Part shown: piece by piece, positions 57,190-64,000 of the stretch
Numbering within the stretch: position 1 is the first letter of the stretch
Layout: every line of letters begins with the position of its first letter
From: Antitrichia curtipendula
Lineage: Eukaryota; Streptophyta; Bryopsida; Hypnales; Leucodontaceae
DNA: 64,000 nt
Assembly: GCA_951230915.1 (NCBI GenBank)
Contig: OX579642.1
Span: forward strand, 8,122,001-8,186,000
Direction: 5' to 3'
The notes under the pieces: model-generated
What the model was told of the DNA's origin: nothing
The model's input: the letters and a program-made list of their open reading frames with translations, nothing else
Databases searched by the model: none
Made by a program: the position numbers and the translations under genes

Positions 57190-58190
57190 GGTGAAAGGGA
57201 ATAAGGGATGGAAGATGAGGTAGAAGATAAGGTGGAGGGTCTTCTTCTTCTTCCTCATAGTTTGCTTAAAGAAAACCAAGACTTTGGAGAGACATAACAA
57301 ATTGTTTAAGAGAGTTTTTGTAATGAAATTTTGTGAGTTTATTCATCTAATTCTGAGGTTTCCATAAACTTATCACTCGCTCAATTTGAAGTTTTTGTGT
57401 GGAAGTAATGCTTGATGGAGTGAGAGAGGGATAATTGTCATGGAGGGAGAGGGCAGAATTTTCAAGGGCTTATAACTTTTGGGTGAGGAGTTTTTCTGTC
57501 TTTGATATTTTATGAGAGTATGTGTTTATATGTTAGTTTTTTAGAAAGCTATCATTTTCTTAGTTTGGAGTTAGGATGCAAAAGTTATAGGCTTAGAAGC
57601 GAAGTAGTGAGAGGTTGCCTTTGATTTGAAGAAACAGAACTTCTACCGGCTGTAAAAGTCAAACAGTATCTTATTTTGTGTTTAAATTTTAATTTTTTGT
57701 AGATTATTGTGTTAGTTTTCTATAGAGATATCACACAATCAGTTTGGAGTTTGTATGTGAGAGTTATGGGCTTGGAAGAAGAGTAGTAATGAGTTGCCTT
57801 CGAATTGGAGAGAGTGAACTTTAACCAACTATAAAAGTCGAAAAATATGATATTTTAAGTTGAATTTTTGAGGGTTTGTAGATATTGTTGTTAACTTTCC
57901 AGAGAGATGTTTTATTCTCAATTTGGAGTCTTGAAGCGACTGTGGCACTCATATTAGTGGCAGGACCTTCATAGAAGGGAACTTATACGGTTTGTGAGCA
58001 ACATCAATTACTTTATACAACATGTGATATTTTATTGGGACTTCATGGTGGATTATAGAGGTTTTATGGAGGTTTTATGAGCATGTATATATATTTTACT
58101 AAATCACGGGGCCCTTTATTTTGTGACTAAGTCTAGTTACAACCAAAAGTCCGACGTTTTTCCAAGGCAAGGCCTCTCTACTCGACAACA
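57190..58190 (+). repeat. Dispersed repeat R4, copy 2, with ~175-bp tandem-like periodicity
   Basis: Partner of 43730-44810. The phrase CTATAGAGATATCAC..AATTTGGAGTTTGTATG recurs, diverged, at about 57360, 57537, 57717 and 57893. Between the inner copies, GGCTT(A/G)GAAGAGTAGTGAG and GTTGCCTT.GAATTG..GAGAGTGAACTTCTACC are also shared. It ends at AAGGCCTCTCTACTCGACAACA, as copy 1 does. Confidence 0.65.
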
Positions 58191-58350
58191 GGCATAGACC
58201 TAGGGGGGCAGAAACTATCTGTATATAGGCGCGGACTTAATCGCTACGGGCGTCGATGTAGTTGTCTGGGTGTGAACTCAAAAGGATTGAAATGTAGACA
58301 GAGTAAGAGCGGATTGAGTAGTTCAAGCATAAACTTAATGTGTACGGGCA
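58190..58350 (+). repeat. GGCGTGGAC-type degenerate repeat patch 5 (3' side of the hAT copy)
   Basis: Units such as TAGGCGCGGACTTAATCG, GGGCGTCGATGTAGTTG and GGGTGTGAACTCAAAAGG. A similar patch lies at 62550-62800 on the other side of the hAT gene, so these could be subterminal repeats of the element. Confidence 0.55.
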
Positions 58351-58369
58351 CGAAAGCAGTTTGGCTGAG

Positions 58370-58850
58370 ACTTTGCTACACTGAACTAGTAAATCATAAG
58401 TTAAGGGGTTCAAAAATTATTTTGTGTAAGTATTTAGGAACGAGCTAGTTGATGATAAATATTTTACAATTTAGGAAAAAAAACCCTGTTCTTCCATCAA
58501 ATTCAAGTATTGAAGACCAATTACGTTTGGCCAATGTACTGAACATGCATATCATATTGAAAGGTAGAACCAAAACACTCTTTTATATGATAACCGAAAA
58601 TGTATATAGATTTTGTGCATTGCAAAGAAAAATAACAATACAATCAACATATATACTTTCATAATATGTGACATGGTTATCTAAAGAAGCATTGTACTTC
58701 ATCTACATCTTTTTTTTAAGTGCTAAAATTGTCTTCATCATCTATTACAACTGCCACTATATTATTCAAGCAACTTGATAAATGACGCTTCTGTGTAGAA
58801 GGACCCATTGGATGAGCCTCTCGAATGCAGACATTTGCATCTTTTGGAGC
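58370..58850 (+). mobile_element. 3' flank of the hAT element (R3 copy 2)
   Basis: Partner of 40400-40900. It lies beyond the 3' end of the minus-strand transposase pseudogene. Confidence 0.55.
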
Positions 58851-59413
58851 CTCGTTGCAATCCTAATCAAACTCGTGATGATCACCTTCACTTCCAAGTA
58901 CTTCTTCTTTGTCGTCGTAGTATGCTGTCCGTTCGCCCTCGATTTCTGAATTTTCATTCCTAAGCTCCATGGCCTAGATTCCACATCTGTGTGGTTTGTT
59001 CACTATCCTCTTATGTCGCTTCGTAGCGGGATTCTTAGCATTTGAATTTATCGTTGGACCCCTCCAAACTGTAGATACAACATATGCTGGAGTTGATAGG
59101 GTGGGACCTAGAGTGTATGTTTGTACGAATGGCTCTATATCCTCGCGAGGATGTAGTACTCCAATTCCCTACAAAGGACATTTTGGTGCTTTTGATGATG
59201 ACACTCTACCTTTGTTTCTTCCTCCACGAGAACCACGACGTTGTGACCTATATTGACCCATGTCATAATGACGAGGAGGTTGGGGGGGCCTACCACTTCT
59301 ACAAGCATTGGATGCATTATGTTATAACTGACCAACATTCCCTATAGAACCTACTGTATTAGTAGCAGCCTTGGGAGCATTACCCACTGCCACATCAACA
59401 TTTCCTATAGGAC

Positions 59414-62259
59414 CTAATCCTTCTTCAAAATTAAAAACATCCACTGGGTTTGGTCATTGGATACATATGGGGGGGTGGAACAGTGAATAGATGTTCCTTG
59501 TCCTTGGCTAATAACTGAGACCAAGGTAGGACAGGATGCATTTGCAGGAAGGTGTGTTTCAAGAATCTTGTTGTCTATATGTTCTGGGTCAAAACGCCTC
59601 GGAACATCAACGGTCCTTGAACTTGTTGCAATAGGACTGCTTATAGATGCACTCCCAATATTTGTACTAGAATGCCCTAGTACAAATGTATTGTATTCAT
59701 ATTGGCTAGCCATCCTACCAGATCCGCGATTGTTGTAACCATCATGGGGAGATTCCTCTTTGTTTGTAGCCGCACGATTCGTTGCATTCCCTCCATTTCC
59801 ATTGTTGCAGTCATCTCTATTTCTGCCATGATTTCTTGGAGGGGGATTGCCGTCATTGTTGTCATTGTCAGGGAGGGTATCATCATCATGTTGATGTGCT
59901 ACAACATCTTTGTTGCTCTCGGAAGACAAAGTAGGCAATGGATTCATCCTAGCTATGTCTTCATTCGCAAGAGGGGGGGGGGAACAAAAGACTCTGACAG
60001 GGAATGGGACCCCAATGATCAGGTTCCATAGCGTCTACTTCATCTTCTCCCTCCCCATAGTAGTTCCTTGCTTTTTCAAGGTGATCAACCCCTTGTCTCC
60101 AAATATCATGATTTGTCTAGTAGGCAGGAGGTGCTTGGTTCACTTCCACGTCATCGTCTTGTGCATTCTGTGCTTACATCGCGTCAAATATGCGACTGAG
60201 TTCACCAATAGGGATGGGGCCTAAGGCATTTGGATCAAAATCCTCTGAATACACGTTCACATCATACCACCAAACTAGATTAGCGTCTAGTTTTTGACGA
60301 AGAACGCGGCTATTGGTATAATGTATACCAATGATTCCGCTTTCTTCACTGCAAGTCAATTTCGGCTCTTATTGTGGACAAAGGAATACATACTCCAATT
60401 CTGTTCACAAGACGATGCCGAGCACGTGAGAGTTAAAACACGCACCACAATTTTGGACAATGCTCGGTCTCCAATCCTATGCCACCATTGGTGGAGGAGC
60501 AAACCGGTTGCACGGATGTCAGGTGACTCAATGGGGCTATACGGGCCCATGTTCTCTTCATATTGCGTTAATTCTTCCATGACATTATCAAAACGCACAC
60601 CCACAATACCCTCTAATTTGCGGATGACACAATACAATGCACGTGTGGCAATTCCGTCCTCCTTCAGACATGCATAATCCTTCATGTACAGATTCAAAAG
60701 GGCACCAGCATAGTGAAGATCGGTAAATGTCATGTCCCATCTTGCTTCAAAAGATTCCTCCAAAAGATTAGCCACATCAAGGTGCAAATAGAAAGGTGGA
60801 TCTCTTAATGATTTCACATGTGCCCGCAAATTGTGCATCATAAGCCATGTCTTATCCATGGCGGGTTCACGGCCAACAAAAACTTACAAAGCCTTCAATA
60901 CATTTTCTACAATGTGCACATAATTTCTACAACGTTGCTAGAAGTCAAGATCTTGGATGGTGGTTGTGACATGATTTACCATGGTAGCGGGTTGTGGGCC
61001 ACCTTGTATATTACGAAGCTCGAAAAAGTATTTAGAACACATGAATGTTGTATCAAGGCCTCCAAAATTGGTTTTAGTAAAACCAGATGTTGCAGCATGA
61101 GGAACTTACAAGCAAAGCAAGTTTTCGCAGGCACTAAGAGTTGCTTGTCTGGGCTCAACTCGCAAAAAGTGGACATTGTCGCATGATGGTTCCTAATATA
61201 TTTGACGACCTTTTTTGCCCTCAAAATCAAATCATGATAGGAGGGGACCTTGGTCCAATCTTCCAACAACAGATCAAGGGTATGCGCTATGCAAATCTGC
61301 TTAAAAATGTGCGGGTATGTCAGAATTACATCATCTATTGCTCCAAGCATATTTGATGCGTTGTTCGTACAAATTTGGGTTACATTCCAACCTTCACAAT
61401 ATATGCTTTCAATTGATCTGCTATATAGATCATGCTTTTGATGTACTCAGAGGTGTCAATGGATTCGAGAAACACATCGCCAATGGGGCATGACATCATT
61501 ACATTCATCATCGGACGGCAATTGACATTATCCCAACCATCCGTGCATACGGTCACCCCATAAGTCTTCACCGCAAAAGATGTTTTTGTTTTAATCTCAT
61601 CTTCAATTTGCAACCTCTTTGGTTCAATGAGGTTAGTTATGAATTGATGATAAGAAGGGGGACAATATTGTAACACTGCAAGCGAGGTTGCCCTCACTGC
61701 CTCCATGACCGCCGGATTCCTTGCTACATTAAATGGCACATTTGCTTTGTAGAAAAAACTCGCCCACTTTTTGTCCAACTCCTTCTTCTTTGCAATATTC
61801 ATGGCGTTGTTGATGCATCGGGCCAGATCTTGTGGAATTTGAACCTCCAATGCTTTCTAATCTAGGGATCAAAATAATCTCAGTCCCTTCAACACCTTCA
61901 TGTATGAATTCGGGATGTATTGTCGCCTCTCCCATTACTTCATTTTGAGCGGATTGGCTTGAATTCACCGTTGCAAGCACTCTAGATGGCCTGGTATGAA
62001 CAGATTCTACGCCGTGCATTTCTTCTAGGGTCATCCGATGTGGAACTAAATTTTCACAATTGGCAAATTTCTGTTGCACCTGTCTCAGTATTTTAGGACA
62101 CACCATCCTCTCCGACTTTTATCTATATCCAAAGTGTGCAAAGGCCCGCTCCCATTTATAGTTGAAATTGTTATCATAGAAGATGCGGCTAACTTTAATC
62201 CCACATTCCAAGAAATTATACCACGGTTCCCACTCCTTTGTTTGTTTTTGTGAAGTCAT
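59414..62259 (-). pseudogene. hAT transposase pseudogene (DUF659 and hATC domains)
   Basis: Possible start at 62259 (MTSQKQTKEWEPWYNFLECG), followed by a region where a BED-type finger would be expected but only scattered Cys/His remain. Core parts on the minus strand are 61850-61380 (VCTDGWDNVNCRPMMNVM, the DUF659 TDGW motif), 61368-60976 (QICTNNASNMLGAIDD, IAHTLDLLLEDW; the D-N-AS and H-LDL pattern) and 60859-60356 (CSASSCEQNWSMYSFVHNKSRN, the hATC dimerisation domain). At least three frameshifts (near 61855, 61385 and 60950) and stops separate them. Downstream, 60359-60174 continues the hATC tail, and 59947-59414 is Asp/Asn-rich, DDNDNNDGNPPPRNHGRN-like. The copy cannot make active transposase. 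Flanking G-rich patches (58.2 and 62.6 kb) may be its subterminal repeats. Confidence 0.8.
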
Positions 62260-62549
62260 CATCAAAGCTACGGGTAAGTGCAAAAGTCTTCTTCTTATTG
62301 GTATTCTTGATGATTTTTGACTTCTGGTCTTTTGGACAAATAAGTGCTAGTAACAATTGTTAGCGCCAATCGTTTGCTCGAATTGATTTTGACATCACTT
62401 CAGCAAAAAACTAGGACAATCTTCCCCCACTATCTCAATCATACTAGAAGCCCAAAATGAATTCCTAGAAAAGAGGCACAGGTAAAAAGCATAACTCTTC
62501 CTCCTTCTACCTCCTACTTATATACTCAAATCTTGGAGTGGTGGGAACT

Positions 62550-62820
62550 TGTGGAGTACATGCGGGGACTCAATGCCTGGATACAAACGTTGAAGGAACG
62601 GGCGCAGATGCTAAAAGTATGGGCATGGACTCAAGGAGATCGAACGGATGGGCATGGATATAGTCGTGGAAGTCCATGCCCGGACAATGATCCCATTTTT
62701 AGGGTTTTGCGCCTGACCCTTGTCCAAAACCATGTCCACGTCCAGAACCATATCTACGCGGGGACTGATGGCGCACCTGGGCATGGACTAAAGGCGCCGC
62801 AAATCTCTTAAATAGGCGCC
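62550..62820 (+). repeat. GGCGTGGAC-type degenerate repeat patch 6 (5' side of the hAT copy)
   Basis: Units GGGCGCAGATGCTAAAAG, TATGGGCATGGACTCAAGG, GGATGGGCATGGATATAG and GGGCATGGACTAAAGGCG. Confidence 0.6.
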
Positions 62821-62869
62821 TGAATAGGACGCTGACTCCCTTTGCCTCCCCTGTCAGCCCACAATGGTG

Positions 62870-63260
62870 GTGTTTAGGTTGAAGTTATTCCTAGGCAAGT
62901 TGGTTACTTGGTTACATGCTTGAAAAATAAAAATTCTGAAATCATTTGGAATTATACAATATATAGAAAATAAATAGGAAATACAAAAATGTAGAGAATG
63001 ATTCAAAACAATGAATGGTTAACATTTCATTTATAGGATGGAAAATGCCCATCTTAATGGTTGTAATGTTGTAATAAACAATGTACACCTAATATTTATA
63101 TTCTTTTTCAAACATATTGGAAATTTGGTTAAATAAAGGACTTCCAAGCTTATTTTAGAATAAAAAATCTATAACTAACCGAAAATGGAAATGCTTCCTA
63201 ACTTTTGACTAATTTATCAAAATGGAATGATTAAAATCTTTCTATGTAATATGTATATAT
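62870..63260 (+). repeat. Dispersed repeat R1, partial copy 3
   Basis: Resembles 11300-11660 and 49600-49960: TTGGTTACATGCTTGAAAAAT, GAATGATTCAAAA, TAATGGTTG.AATGTTGTAATAAACAA, CTAACTTTTGACT. Truncated at the left by the G-rich repeat patch. Confidence 0.55.
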
Positions 63261-63379
63261 GAATCTAGAAAAACAATTCCAAATGCAATGGCTTGCCGTT
63301 TTTTTTTTAATTAAAAAAAAATATATATATTTAAAATATTTCAAAGTATGGTAAGGTGAAATGACCACTGCTAGATTCT

Positions 63380-63680
63380 TGTCTGCTTGCATCCGCGCCT
63401 TTAGAGTCCACACCCAGACATTCAGTCCACTCGTAAACACATGGTTTCAACAACCAAATTTGCCTTGTAGTCAATGTCTAGACATTCAATCCACACCCAT
63501 GCCTTCCGTCCACGCCTTAGAGTTTGTGTCCAAATCATGCGTTTACGCATTAAAGTCCACGCCCTTCAGCCCGCCACTAGACACCAAGATACCACCTGCA
63601 CTTTTCGCCCTTAGGTCCACGCTCAGACCTAAAGTCAACACCTGGCATCCACGTCCAAACGCCCAAAACATCCAGCAAAG
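63380..63680 (-). repeat. GGCGTGGAC-type degenerate repeat patch 7, reverse orientation
   Basis: Here the C-rich strand is on top: GTCCACACCCAGACATTCAG, CCACACCCATGCCTTCCGTCCACGCC, AAAGTCCACGCCCTTCAG, CATCCACGTCCAAACGCCC. Orientation is opposite to the patch at 62.6 kb. Confidence 0.65.
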
Positions 63681-63882
63681 TTTGCACATGGAGGAAATAG
63701 AAATTGAAGGTAGCATAGGATACTTCTTCCTCTTTCAAAATTGATCAAATTAAATAGATGGCAGCTCATACTTTCATTACAGCTCAACCCTTGAATGGCC
63801 AATTAAAGCACTTCATGTATTGCAATATCAAATAGGCATTCAAGGAAATTATTTGGCTTCCACATTCAAGAATACCAAGTGT

Positions 63883-63933
63883 ACCCTAAAATCCTAAACC
63901 CAAAATTCTACCCTAAATCCTAAACCCTAAACC
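63883..63933 (-). repeat. Interstitial telomere-type repeat (CCCTAAA)n
   Basis: Four to six CCCTAAA units, several degenerate (CCTAAACCCAAAATTCTA). Opposite orientation to the run at 6678-6728. Confidence 0.75.
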
Positions 63934-64000
63934 TTGGATTCAAAAGGATCCATAAGCTTGTGTCCCCATTTAATTGAAAGCTTTGGGAATTAAATGGATG

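Noticed and set aside
1..64000. tRNA, rRNA or other structured RNA genes
   Set aside because: Scanned by eye for GGTTCRANYC-type boxes and rRNA-like blocks, and found none convincing. A covariance-model scan would be needed to exclude small ones.

Overview
The window looks like nuclear DNA of a land plant, most likely a bryophyte (a moss is my best guess). The evidence is short runs of the plant telomere repeat TTTAGGG, plant-type GT-AG introns, an S-domain (G-type lectin) receptor kinase, and several decayed gene families that resemble moss-type accessory families. The family resemblances come from memory, so the lineage call is moderate. Most of the window is AT-rich and repeat-rich, with transposon debris and few intact genes.

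Layout. (1) 0.7-1.9 kb: the C-terminal part of a CACTA-type transposon protein (DUF4216-like), flanked by short TGCAACTA/TAGTTGCA repeats. An approximately 200-bp tandem array follows at 1.9-3.9 kb. (2) 3.8-6.4 kb: a minus-strand gene with a zinc-ribbon/HTH-like look, one internal TGA, and an approximately 1-kb 5' intron carrying six copies of a 21-bp palindrome. (3) 6.5-14.1 kb: AT-rich repeats. (4) 14.2-23.3 kb: the most unusual block. A plus-strand gene appears to encode a ParB-like domain followed by a degenerate N6/N4-type DNA-methyltransferase domain. Downstream are an FCP1-like HAD phosphatase and an unrecognised basic protein. The introns of this block, and even its exons, carry the same 21-bp palindrome (TTATCYTCG, three free bases, CGARGATAA). 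Five copies stand directly head to tail at 15742-15846. (5) 25.8-33.7 kb: an S-domain receptor-like kinase gene with one intron and one in-frame TGA between the membrane segment and the kinase, sitting between two diverged direct repeats. A perfect Tourist-like MITE lies just downstream. (6) 33.7-64 kb: repeats and pseudogenes. These include a RING-like family pseudogene (44.9-46.8 kb, minus), a kinase-like pseudogene (50.2-51.6 kb), a non-autonomous transposon with an exact 8-bp target duplication (55.8-56.35 kb), a broken hAT transposase (59.4-62.3 kb, minus) and patches of degenerate GGCGTGGAC-type repeats.

How it may fit together (inference). The 5-23 kb block shares one palindrome family across at least three genes. 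It may therefore be a coherent element, or a family of co-regulated genes, in which a ParB/methyltransferase-like protein and palindromic sites coexist. Several genes carry in-frame stops over long open frames with few or no frameshifts. That suggests decay by point substitution, as expected for silenced, cytosine-methylated plant DNA. I saw no tRNA, rRNA or CRISPR array.
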